Positions 33,799-43,962 of a stretch of DNA of 64,000 nucleotides are shown in pieces. Both the position numbers and the translations under genes were made by a program. The stretch lies in the NCBI GenBank assembly GCA_947471745.1, contig CANJKZ010000080.1:3636001-3700000 (forward strand), written 5' to 3'. Every line of letters begins with the position of its first letter. The first letter of the stretch is position 1. Under the pieces are notes generated by a model that saw nothing but the letters and a program-made list of their open reading frames with translations, was not told the origin of the DNA and made no database searches. The DNA comes from Closterium sp. Naga37s-1. Taxonomy: Eukaryota; Streptophyta; Zygnematophyceae; Desmidiales; Closteriaceae.

Positions 33799-34044
33799 CA
33801 TGGTTTGTATAATTTGACATCTCCCTCCACCATTTAGCAAGTCCGTTCCATCCAAACCACCCCCCATTTTTTGCATTGAAAGAAACTTGAAAGTGCAATG
33901 GGTACATCTTACAAGCCTAAAGGTGACATGATAACACTGTCATGTGCCAGCCAAAAGTACCTGGTAGAAATGTACATAGTTCTAGGATTGCAATCCAACA
34001 CATTGCACCCAGCCAGACCCTCTACACACCCCCGCCCTAACCTT
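33799..34044. other. Convergent intergenic spacer
   Basis: 246 bp separate the stop codons of UBP26 (+) and the HIR gene (-). I see no other gene; both 3' UTRs must lie or overlap here. Confidence 0.6.
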
Positions 34045-37000
34045 CTATTCCTGCTTCACATTTCCTTGCAGCATACCATTCCGAATCTGGGCAGAAATGT
34101 CAGCAATCTGAGAAGGTGCATGAGGAATGAACACTGTGTTGCTCTTGGCCGACGCTCCTATATCCATCATAGTGTCAAAGTACTGCGTTACAAGCACCAT
34201 ATCCAACACATCCTTGGGAGTTGTTCCCACCACTTCATGTGAGAATGTGAGGACACTCTCTCTCAGCCCATCCACAATAGCCTGCATGGGTGGGTGCCAT
34301 GGGAAATCAAGCAATAGCTCAGTACGTGGCAACGACATCTCGCAAAATTTGTCAAATTAGAACGCTTGCTTCATGAAACATGTAGCAGGATGACTTCCGT
34401 ACGGTACATACCTGCCTCTGCCGAGCCACACCAACACCGGAGAGGTACTTTGCCTCGGCATCAGCCTCGGCGCGCTTCACTTGAAGAATCTTCTCAGCCT
34501 CTGCCTTCTCCTGTGCTGCCATGCGCATGCGCTGAGCTGCTCTCCGCATTGAGGCGAGAAAGGGAAATACAACACAGTAAGAGAGCAGAGAGAACTAGAG
34601 AATAAAAGGAACTGGTGAGGAAAGGAAGGAAATACAGAGCGGCAGCCAGCCTCACATGACAGGAAATGGACAGTGAGCAGAGAGCAATGGCTTTACCAGC
34701 ATTGATTTCGTTCATGGCTTTGCGCACGGTTGCGTCAGGTTCGATGTCCACAATGAGGGTCTGCTGAATGGTGTAGCCATACGCTGTCATCACCTGTGAC
34801 AACAGGATAGGAGCAGCAAAGCAGCAGGGAATAATACAAAAAGCAGGCGTCAGGTTCAATGTCCACAATGAGATTCTGCTGAATGGTGTAGCCATACGCT
34901 GTCATCACCTGTAACAACAGGATACCGAGGTTTAGATTAGAAGCAGCAGAGCAGCATGTTTAAAAAAAAAGAAAGGGGACTTGTCAGCAAGGGAAATTGT
35001 CAGCGCACCCAAACTTGAGACAAAGCGGAGGTAACCGAGTAGAAGATGCCATACAGGGCGTATTTAAAGTACACATAAAAAGGTGAGTTCTGAATCGACT
35101 CAAAACACAGTTTGTGACAAACGGGAGGTAATGCCTAAGATAACAAAACCCACCAGTAATCTACACTCCTTGAAACCTCGTGCATGAAGCTTACCTTTTC
35201 AAGCTCCTCCTCCACATTCTTTGCAATCTCGTTCTTCTGTTCAAACACTTGATCCAGCTCAATGCGGGGGACACTGGCTCGCACCACTGTAATGGGATCC
35301 GCACACCAGGGGTAAAATGTGCATCATGCATGCATGGACGCACACCAGGGGCAAAACGTGCATCATGCATGCATGGACGCACACCAGGGGTAAAACGTGC
35401 ATCATGCATGCATGGACGCACACCAGGGGTAAAACGTGCATCATGCATGCATGGACGCACACCAGGGGTAAAACGTGCATCATGCATGCATGGACGCACA
35501 CCAGGGGTAAAACGTGCATCATGCATGCATGGACGCACACCAGGGGTAAAACGTGCATCATGCATGCATGGACGCACACCAGGGGTAAAACGTGCATCAT
35601 GCATGCATGGACGCACACCAGGGGTAAAACGTGCATCATGCATGCATGGACGCACACCAGGGGTAAAACGTGCATCATGCATGCATGGACGCACGCACAC
35701 CACTCCGCATTTCCCCACCCACCACCACACACGCACACACACAACCATGTATGCATGCGGCTCACCCACACACACACACACACACACATACACATGCACA
35801 CGCATGGACATGTCCACGCTGAGACACGTACACAGGGTCAGCTATTGCACAACCGTCCACCACAAAACGTCAAAGGAAAAAAGTCCAGACTGCAAGACAA
35901 CAAAGACTGAAATCAAGACCAGCAAAGCCATTCCCCTCCACACCCCTTGCTACACTGCATACCATCAAAGACGTAGGACTGGATCTGCTCGCGAGGACTC
36001 AGTATTTGAGACGTCTAAAAATCAGCAACTTTTGGGACGTCATGCCTCAAAGCTCACGCTACACTGCATACCATCAAAGACGTAGGACTGGATCTGCTCG
36101 CGAGGGTTCTGGAGCTCGTAGAAGGCATCGTCTGCACGGTCCTTCATCACCCGGTACTGGACGAGTTGACTTTTGAGTCGACTCAAAAGTCAACTCGCTA
36201 CACTGCACACCATCAAAGACGTAGGACTGGATCTGCTCGCGAGGGTTCTGGAGCTCGTAGAAGGCATCGTCTGCATGGTCCTTCATCACCCGGTACTGGA
36301 CGAGTTGACTTTTGAGTCGACTCAAAAGTCAACTCGCTACACTGCATACCATCAAAGACGTAGGACTGGATCTGCTCGCGAGGGTTCTGGAGCTCGTAGA
36401 ACGCATCGTCTGCATGGTCCTTCATCACCCGGTACTGGACGGAACACACCACCGTCACAAACACATTGTCCTGCAAAAGAAAAAAAAACGATGTGGAGGA
36501 AAGTGCACGTGCAGAAACAAACAATTCAGATTCGCAGGAGGATCCTTCATCTCTCGATACTGGACGGAACACACCACCGTCACGAACACATTTTCCTGCA
36601 AGAAACAAACGATGTGGAACGATGTGCACCAAACAACGATTCAGATTCGTATGATACTTCAACACCACGTGCTGGACTGAATACACCAACGTCACGAGCA
36701 CATTGTGCAAAATGAGTAAAATCGTAAAGAAATAAACCATCAGTTGAGAGACCACTATAACCCATAGAGCAACTGATACTGGTCTTAGCAGTCCACTGCC
36801 ACAAGCACAATATCCTGTTTAATAACGCATAGGCCACCTTTTCCCTAACGGGAAAGGAACACTTTTAGCTTGAAAAGGCGGAAGGGGCACGAAATCATGA
36901 CAAGCAGGAACTCTCAATTCAAGCACTTCACCTTTTGAGTCGACTCAAAAGCACTTCACCTTCGATTTAGAGGTGACTTTTGAGTCGACTAAAAAGTCAC

Positions 37001-37489
37001 CTAAAATTCAAGCACTTCACCTTCGTTTTAGTGGTGACTTTTGAGTCGACCGAAAAGTCACCTAAAATTCAAGCACCTCACCTTCGATTTAGAGGCGACT
37101 ATTGAGTCAACTGAAAAGTCACCTAAGATTCAAGCACTTCACCTTCGTTTTGGTTTCGCAGCGCACGTCCAGCTGCTGCACGTGGAGCGACAATTTTCCC
37201 GCCAGCCAAGTCCCAGCGAGGGGATTGAAGCAGTGCATCCCGGGATCTGCCACGTGGGAGAATCTCCCCCATCTCTCGAATATTCCCACCTTCCAACATC
37301 CACACACGGAAAATAATTAATCACAATAAAAGATAATGAAATATTAATTACAACGATTCGTTTCCAACGCTTATCGATAATGAGATACACCAGAGCAAGG
37401 ATGGTTGAGCAGGAGCTGACCTGCGACTGCGGGATGCAAGCGACGAAGCAACACGACGATGGAAGCTCAGGGCTACTGCTGTCCGCCAT
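34045..37489 (-). CDS. HIR1: Hypersensitive-induced-reaction (HIR) protein, SPFH/band-7 family
   Basis: Exons on the minus strand: 37489-37421, 37289-37143, 36470-36350, 35286-35195, 34793-34697, 34536-34412, 34281-34045; 294 aa in consistent phase, close to the usual 285. HIR proteins scaffold plasma-membrane microdomains and act in plant immunity. Visible motifs: [105 protein letters not shown]-terminal Cys residues (SSCCFVAC) could be palmitoylated. The usual Gly-2 myristoylation site is absent (starts MADSS). An upstream in-frame Met exists, but this ATG has the better context. Exons 3 and 5 have copies in the neighbouring introns. Confidence 0.9.
34845..34915 (-). repeat. Partial copy of HIR exon 5
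   Basis: The first half of exon 5 with its CAG acceptor ([21 protein letters not shown]) is duplicated about 120 bp upstream on the minus strand. No palindrome remains at this junction. Only the downstream copy has the exon's 3' half and donor. Confidence 0.88.
35298..35700. repeat. 39-bp minisatellite in HIR intron 3
   Basis: Ten near-identical copies of a 39-bp unit containing GGTAAAACGTGCATCATGCA abut the acceptor side of HIR exon 4. (CA)n-rich sequence follows to about 35800. Open frames on both strands are repeat shadows. Confidence 0.93.
35950..36480 (-). repeat. 139-bp tandem copies of HIR exon 3 with 36-bp palindromes
   Basis: The exon 3 body ([20 protein letters not shown]) with its GTATGC donor occurs three times. 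Two perfect 36-bp palindromes (36162-36197 and 36301-36336, centred on GAGTCGACTC) form the junctions, and a further fragment at 35955-36000 sits beside decayed ACGT-class palindromes. Only the copy at 36350-36470 has the true acceptor. Upstream, two diverged 5'-edge copies lie at 36533-36600 and 36650-36710. Confidence 0.93.
36930..37145. repeat. Copies of HIR exon 2 donor edge with palindromes
   Basis: Three to four roughly 70-bp units of ATTCAAGCACTTCACCTTCG lie in intron 2. Each carries a palindrome of the type AGGTGAC-TTTTGAGTCGACT-AAAAGTCACCT, perfect or with one to three mismatches. The unit contains the minus-strand donor of exon 2 (AAG|GTGAAG). Confidence 0.85.
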
Positions 37490-38653
37490 GGAAGTTGACG
37501 GGCGGAGGAGCGGAGACGAAAGCGGAGGGGGATCTTGCAAGAAATTGGTCAGCAAGACTCGAAATATGTCAGCGCAGGAAACCATATGTCACGTACTACT
37601 AGCGGAAATAGAAGCAAAATGAGACGTGGGGGGCAATGAGACGTGGGAGCCAATGAGACGTGGGAGCCTGGCTAAGAGACAGCCCCTTTTTATTTGTGAT
37701 GCGAAGGCGACAGTCACTACTACCAGGTAAGAACCATGCAAGCTTCTGAGATTCACGACAGGAGCAGCTCCCGAGTCGCCTCCCAAAGCGCACTGACGCG
37801 ATGGGAGTGCGCATGCCTGGCGCTCTGCGATGGCTACGTGGAGTCTCTGGGACGCAAGCTAGAGTCATGGAGACGCAACTAGGGTCTTTCGACGCAAAGC
37901 AGCCAAGGGAAGTGAAATAGCCAAGATCCTGTACGCAACGCCAGCGTGCTGCCTTGGGTCCGAGAAGGGCCTTGTTTGGTTGGCTCCCCGATTCGACAAG
38001 GCCCCTGCTGGCTTGGCTCTCTCTGGTCGGACCACAGCAACTACTATGTGGTAATGAGGATTTTTTTCGAAATCTCTAAAAGGCAGACCCAAACGTCAGG
38101 GAATTGCCCCGCGGGTGACGGTCCGGAAAAGTAGCCGCCGGCGAGGCCTCTTCTGACCCAGGTGACAAAGGGTGCACCTTTTCATGGGAAAGAGAAAATG
38201 AGACTCGCGTACAGGGTGTAGTGCGATGTACTTTGTAGCAGTGTACCATATGTTTTGTTGTGTGTTTCGTTTTCCCATTTCAAAAAATAATCAGCATTCT
38301 GCTTCTCCTTCGAACATTAAAGATATCGTACAAAAGAAGCGGTGTAATGTGAATGCGTAAATTGTGACCTTGTACCGAGCTCGCAGTATGGAAAGTGCCG
38401 CGTTCAAATCTCAGATACCTAATTTCTGACACCTGAATTCCGTGACCAGATTTGTCTCTTGGCGACGTTTCGGCAGTCATAACCGCGCGAGGTATTCGTT
38501 ACGTAATTCCCCTCACCTTCGATCACATTCGGCGACATCGCCTGGATCAAAATCCGACGGTTGCCGATTAAACCAAGCTTGATCAGTCCCGAAGCTTTCC
38601 GTCTTGAACTCATCTACCAAAATCAGACGCGGCTGGTTAGCAACGCCGGCGCG
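37490..38653. other. Divergent promoter region of HIR and SEC13
   Basis: These 1.16 kb separate two head-to-head start codons, so both promoters should lie here. No open frame of note and no clear TATA box could be assigned. Confidence 0.5.
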
Positions 38654-40950
38654 ATGGCGACAGCGGGCACGCAGATCATCGAGTCGGGTCACGCCGACGC
38701 GATTCACGACGTGCAGATGGACTACTACGGCAAGCGACTGGCGACGGCGTCGTCCGATCGCTCGATTCGCGTCTTCTCCGTCGCAGGCGACCACCACTCG
38801 CATCTTGCGGATCTGATTGGTCAGTTTTCAAAAGCGCCTCGTGAATAGCCGGATCGGATTCGTCGCTTTTCCGTCGGCGTGCATTTACATCATATCTTTC
38901 ACATTTGCCGTCATTCCTCCCGCATATTTTACTGTCGTTGCCTTTACCACGTTACGCTTCCATTCTCAATTCGATTGCTTCGCACGCGTTTCCGATTCGA
39001 AATTGTCGTTAATTGGCGTTCGAAACCGTGGTTGCTTCGGAACCATGTTCAACTTTAGCGTCCCCATTGGTTCCGTCTCCCCGCAGGTCACGAGGGTTAG
39101 GTTTGGAAGGTGGCGTGGGCTCACGCTGAATTCGGATTTTGAGGCGCCTCAAAATACGCTCCTATTGGTTCCGTTTGACATTCCGTCTCCCCGCAGGTCA
39201 CGAGGGTCCGGTTTGGCAGGTGACCTGGGCTCACCCTAAATTCGGGTCCATCCTCGCATCGTGCTCGTACGACCGCAAAGTGATCATCTGGAAAGAAACC
39301 AGCGAGAACCAGTGGATCAAGGTGCGTTGGTGAATCAAGGTGCGTTAGTGATTGGACGTCTGTGAGTGAATGATGGTGCGAATGTGGATTAAATGCGACC
39401 TCATGGGTGGAAATCCACGTGAAACAAGTAGATTTTTGTGACGTTTCAAAAATCTGCTTGTTTCACGTGGCTATTCAATTTCTGGTTCCTTTAGATGGAG
39501 GTCTGTGAGTGAATGATGTTGCGTCTGTGGATTAGAAGCGATTTCATGGGTGCAAATTAGTGGCTGTGAGAAAAATGACGACATATGTTGTGTGGGAGTG
39601 GATAAGGATGAAACTGTGACAGTTCCCCCTAAACCACTGAATAATTATAAGCTATAAAAGAGCGATTCAGGAACCAGTGGGAAATCGTGAAACCCACTAA
39701 TGAGAGACCCTCTTTAGTCGTGGTCCCATCGTGGGCTGGTGCTCGCATGCGCCTCCTCTGATGGCTCCATCTCCATCCCGCGCCAACAGCAGCTGGAGTG
39801 CCTTCCCCCCGCATCCGCCAATCCATCTTCTCCTCACCCTAATCCTTCCTTCCTGCTTTCTCCCGCACTCTCTCAACACTCCAGGCGCAGGTGTTTTCAG
39901 ACCACGAGGGCTCGGTGAACAGCATCAGCTGGGCGCCTCACGAGTACGGGCTGGTGCTCGCATGCGCCTCCTCTGATGGCTCCATCTCCATCCTCACCCA
40001 CCGATCTGACGGTGGCTGGGATGTTTCCCGTATTTCCCAAGCCCCCTTCGTCTCATTCCAATCCCTCCTTACTGCTTTCCCTGCACGCTTTTCCCTTCCC
40101 TTGGTTTCCTGTTTGGGCTTCCTTTTCCTCCTTTCAACACCCCAGGCGCAGGTATTCTCGGACCATGAGGGATCAGTCAATAGCATCAGCTGGGCGCCAC
40201 ACGAGTATGGGCTGGTGCTCGCATGCGCCTCCTCTGATGGCTCCATCTCCATCCTCACCCACCGCGCCGACGGCGGCTGGGATGTTTCTCGGATCCCGCA
40301 AGCCCACCCTGTTGGGGTTACCTCCGTTTCCTGGGCTCCTGCAACGGTTCCAGGAAGCTTCATGGGGTCTGGTCCGAATCCGGTGCTGCGGTTTGTGTCG
40401 GGCGGGTGTGATAATATGGTGAAGATTTGGCGGTATTCGAGCGAGGGAGGGGGAGGGTGGCGGCTGGATGGCGCGCCGCCTGGTTTGGCACGGCACACGG
40501 ATTGGGTTCGGGATGTGGCTTGGGCGCCGAACCTGGGCCTGCCGAAGAGTACAATCGCCAGTGCTTCACAGGTGGGTCTGACTTGGGGACACACATAAGA
40601 ACTCTGTTATATTTACTTCCCTCAAATTGTTTCTTCAGTGGGTGTTTTGATGACTCCTTACACTACATTTCATGTGACCAAGCCCCAGGTGGTCAGCCTC
40701 TAACTATGCTTTCTCCTCCTTATATCCCTTATATCTACAGGATGGCACTGTACTGATCTGGACCCAGACGAGCGAGTCGGACCCATGGAAACCCCTGCTG
40801 TTGCAGGACTTCAAGGTGCCGGTGTGGAGGGTCAGCTGGTCGCTCACAGGAAACATCTTAGCTGTATCGGATGCGAATAACAATGTATCGCTCTGGAAGG
40901 AGGCTGCAGATGGGCAATGGTCCCAAGTCTCCACTATCCAACAACCATAG
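38654..40950 (+). CDS. SEC13: SEC13, WD40 subunit of COPII coat and nuclear pore
   Basis: Exons: 38654-38819, 39197-39321, 40146-40571, 40741-40950; 308 aa, in phase, near the usual length. SEC13 pairs with SEC31 in the outer COPII coat at the ER and with nucleoporins in the Y complex. Family-typical stretches: [129 protein letters not shown]. Exons 2 and 3 have upstream partial copies. The upstream exon-3 copy is in frame with the real one, so an alternative longer protein is possible. Confidence 0.94.
39075..39240 (+). repeat. Duplicated start of SEC13 exon 2, GCGC palindrome between copies
   Basis: CCGTCTCCCCGCAGGTCACG plus about 50 bp occurs at 39075 and 39183. Between the copies lies ATTTTGAGGCGCCTCAAAAT (39136-39155). 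The first copy has point changes (HEG then LGLEGG-like frame) and is treated as a decoy. Confidence 0.9.
39415..39470. repeat. 56-bp palindrome (ACGT class)
   Basis: An inverted repeat with arms CCACGTGAAACAAG... centred on GTGACGTTTC, with a few mismatches, in SEC13 intron 2. The surrounding GGTCTGTGAGTGAATGATG-type sequence is duplicated on both sides (about 39360 and 39505). Confidence 0.9.
39725..40145 (+). repeat. Upstream copies of SEC13 exon 3
   Basis: A near-identical copy of the exon start (39885-40048, own CCAG acceptor) lies 261 bp (87 codons) before the real exon and is open into it. A shorter fragment (GGGCTGGTGCTCGCATGCGC) lies at about 39733. Confidence 0.9.
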
Positions 40951-42174
40951 ACAGGTTAGTCACATGACACTAATTTTCGTATGAAGTGCTGAGTTGAAAT
41001 TAATGCGGAAAAACAATATTGCAATCAATGTTAACGTATCAGCTGCATTATATATATAAAAAATGGCCTTGTATGTGTTCACCTCTGCTGATTTTACGAG
41101 CCACGTCTAGTCAGTCGTCTATGCCTGTAATTCTGTAGCATTTTCCTTCCAACGGAGAATGGGTTTGAAAGTGTCAATGTTATGCGCTTGACTATTGTGA
41201 AGGTGTAGAGAACTTTCGACTTCACACCACATCGCTCGCATTTTTGTTTCGATCGAATATCGGGATGGTCATGTGGAGCATAATCCAAACCGACCCGACC
41301 AGAGCCTCCACTGTCCAGTCACAAACTTGTCCTTTTCGCGTGAGTTGGACGGTCCCGCCAACAGATATCCCACCTGAAAAATGCACAGTTGTGCACAAGG
41401 CCATTTGTTCGTTCCGTATGGATATTGGTTGGTATGGCTGGCAGAAACTGTTCAGGTGTTTCTTCCTCAGCATACGGACGCATAGATTCGATACAGGCTC
41501 GACAAACGACAGCTACGGTTCCCGTCCGTGACCCAGCTGTACGTCCCTCGTTTTCCTCCTCCCTCCCACCCAAGAAAGACGTTCTTTGCTTCCCCTGACC
41601 CAATCCCTGACCGCACCACAAACCAAGAGCTCCAGGCAAGTGTGCAATGGGGAGCTTGGGCAGCGGGCAGCTTGACGCGGTCTTCGAGAGGGAAACGGAG
41701 CTGCTACAATCGAACAACATCACCTGAACGTCTCCCCTCCCCACCCCCAATCCTGACCCAATCCATGCCCCCTACACCTCCAACCAAAGACCTGGGGATT
41801 CTTTCTGCCCGTCCCACCTTCACCATCTTGCTCCTTGCATTCACTCACACTCGAACGTGTTCTCGTGGTATGGTCCTTCAGTGCTTCCGTCCCTTGCTCC
41901 TCACTCTCCACTCACGAATCACGATTCTCCTAGCTGATTGAGCTGACCGATTTTCCTTGCCGAAGTACCTGCTACCCAGCGAACGTAGAGCTGGTGCATC
42001 GCGACCATAGTTCACAAGCTTTCGCATAGTGGATTCGCCACCTTAGAAGACGTGCTGGGCTGTTGAGGCGGCGTATTTATATAGAAGCAGTTAACGATCA
42101 GCCGTTTTAGGGCTAGGTGCAAACCTCTCAGGAGGTGTATTTTCTTGTAGCGTCTACCAGGTTAACTTGTCACG
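40951..42174. other. No gene recognised
   Basis: This is SEC13 3' flank and the upstream region of the next gene. Short open frames have no family resemblance. A TATA-like GTATTTATATAGAAG at about 42070, roughly 100 bp before the next ATG, is a candidate core promoter for the membrane-protein gene. Confidence 0.45.
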
Positions 42175-43145
42175 ATGTTTGACAATGGAGATTCCGTGTG
42201 GTCGTTCATTACAATTATCGTGTGTATAGCGTTCACTGTACTCGCCTTCCTCTGGATGCACTTCTGCTACTTCCCGGGCGGCTACAAACGGAGCGAGGTC
42301 ATGGACATGGGCGAGTACGCAATGATAGTTGCCGCCCAACGGCTAAACAAGCTCGAGGATAAATCCAAGGAGGGCTATCCGGAAGACGCGGACGAGCTAT
42401 ACTACGAGCGGAATCCCGAGGATGACGGCGAGAATCACGGCGAGGAAGGCGGAGACTGGCAGGTCCAGGCGGACCCCGATGTGGAGCAGCCTGGAGAATA
42501 TTACGAGGAGGAGGAGGCCCCGCGATACGACGTAAGCTTACGGACTCGGGAACTATCAGACATTGCTTTACGCGAATCGAGTAGCTAGCTGTAGATGCGT
42601 CGGTCAGGACCCGTCCGGAAAGTCAGATTTCAGCGTAGTGGAATATTTAAGGATGAGCTGATGAGGTGGGGAAATCCTTTAGTCGCGTTGCGTGTTGTTC
42701 CAGCGAAACTTAGCACGCATGACGTTCAGTCGAGTCGAGTCGTGCAGGGAGTCAGGCCTAACTGAGTCGAGAGTTTCGAGGCGACAACACCAGGGGCCCT
42801 CATGTGTTGAGGATAAGTTGATTCGTGTCGATTGTTTTTTCAGTAGCAGAGCGTGAGTCAGGAGTGTTTTCTGAGCAGGGACAGTTGTCGCGTTATTATT
42901 TTCTAGGTTGCTTAGAGTGCGTTTTCTCCCTCTTACCGCGTACTCTACACTTGTTCCTATCCTCTTTGTCTCACCTTCTCTTTATTCTCTCCTCTTCTCA
43001 CATTGGCTCCTTTTCGCAGCCATCAGTAACCACCCCCTCATCGCAACCATCAGCCGGGGATCGCGACACCGCCAGCTACAGGGACGACCGCAGCGATTCA
43101 ACATACACCGCCTCGACGCCGCACTCCTCCGGCTACTATTATTGA
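42175..43145 (+). CDS. Small single-pass membrane protein, unknown function
   Basis: Two exons, 42175-42531 and 43020-43145, with donor GAC|GTAAGC and acceptor TTCGCAG|CC both in phase 0; about 160 aa. Residues about 9-31 are a hydrophobic helix (SFITIIVCIAFTVLAFLWMH). They are followed by a short basic stretch, a long acidic Glu/Asp/Tyr region, and in exon 2 a Ser/Thr/Asp tail ending SGYYY. Without splicing the frame ends at 42588. I do not recognise the family. The TATA-like site near 42070 and the clean splice signals support a real gene. Confidence 0.6.
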
Positions 43146-43592
43146 GCTGCCCGCCCAGCTGTTTTCGTGCTGCCCGGCCCTGGCTCCACTTTCGCCTGAC
43201 TCTTCGCTACCATAACGACGAAGTTGTGCCGCCTTCGTTAGCTTATAAGCACATATTCAAGCTTGATCGGGACTTCGTCACTGGAAGGAAACTGTCCTCG
43301 CTACAACGAGTTTCGAGGCTCGACAATGCACCAGAGCAGAGCCATCAAGGAATCTGGACAAAGATTTCCGTTCTTGGTATCCCTTGCTAGCAGTTTTTCT
43401 CCCTGTTGTATAATGAGGCAACTCTTCTTTCATTCGTTTTGTTCTGCAATATACGGTAATGGGGTGAGCACTCACGCGAATCATCTAATTACACATCAAT
43501 AGGAAGAGAATTCGTGTATGGAGGTCTGGTTGCAAACATTAGATCATTAGTGATTGATTGATGTTGTGTTGGGCTAGGTACTTGCTACCAAC
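43146..43592. other. Flank between membrane-protein gene and gypsy element
   Basis: I see no gene or repeat here beyond the target-site copy CCAAC at 43588-43592. Confidence 0.5.
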
Positions 43593-43935
43593 TGTTACGA
43601 GTGCAATTGAGTGAACGAACGAGAATTGCACTATCGAAGCAAGAGTACAATGAGCGAAGGCATGAGCGAAGAATATATAGCGAAACTACAGTGGTAACGG
43701 TAATGGACTGTGGTTGTCGCGCGACGGGCCTGGGACTGAGGTTGGGAAAAAGTGTCGAAGCGGAGGCCCGGAGCGCGGGTTACCCGCCGAGCCGTGAGGT
43801 CGGGGTGTGATGTGCGAAGGTGGCGGGCGGATTGTCGATGCGAGGGTGGCGAGTGGTAACGGTGTTGACTGTGGTGCTACAGTGATGTACGCGTTGAGCA
43901 GGGATGCGAAGTAAGGAAAAGGAATTTTCCTTACA
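43593..43935 (-). repeat. 3' LTR of gypsy element
   Basis: 343 bp, starting TGTTACGAG and ending TTTCCTTACA on the plus strand. It is the 3' LTR because the element reads on the minus strand. Confidence 0.93.
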
Positions 43936-43962
43936 CTACCCCCTCTCCTAAGGAGGTCCTCC

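Noticed and set aside
35191..35817. Cys/His-rich repeat proteins on both strands
   Set aside because: Products of the 39-bp minisatellite inside HIR intron 3.
38340..38430. Possible tRNA (GTTCAAATCTC T-loop-like motif)
   Set aside because: The flanking bases do not form a T stem or acceptor stem on either strand.
42825..43145. Independent 106-aa gene with Met at 42825
   Set aside because: Its N-terminal part is intron-like, while its C-terminal part splices in phase onto the membrane-protein exon.
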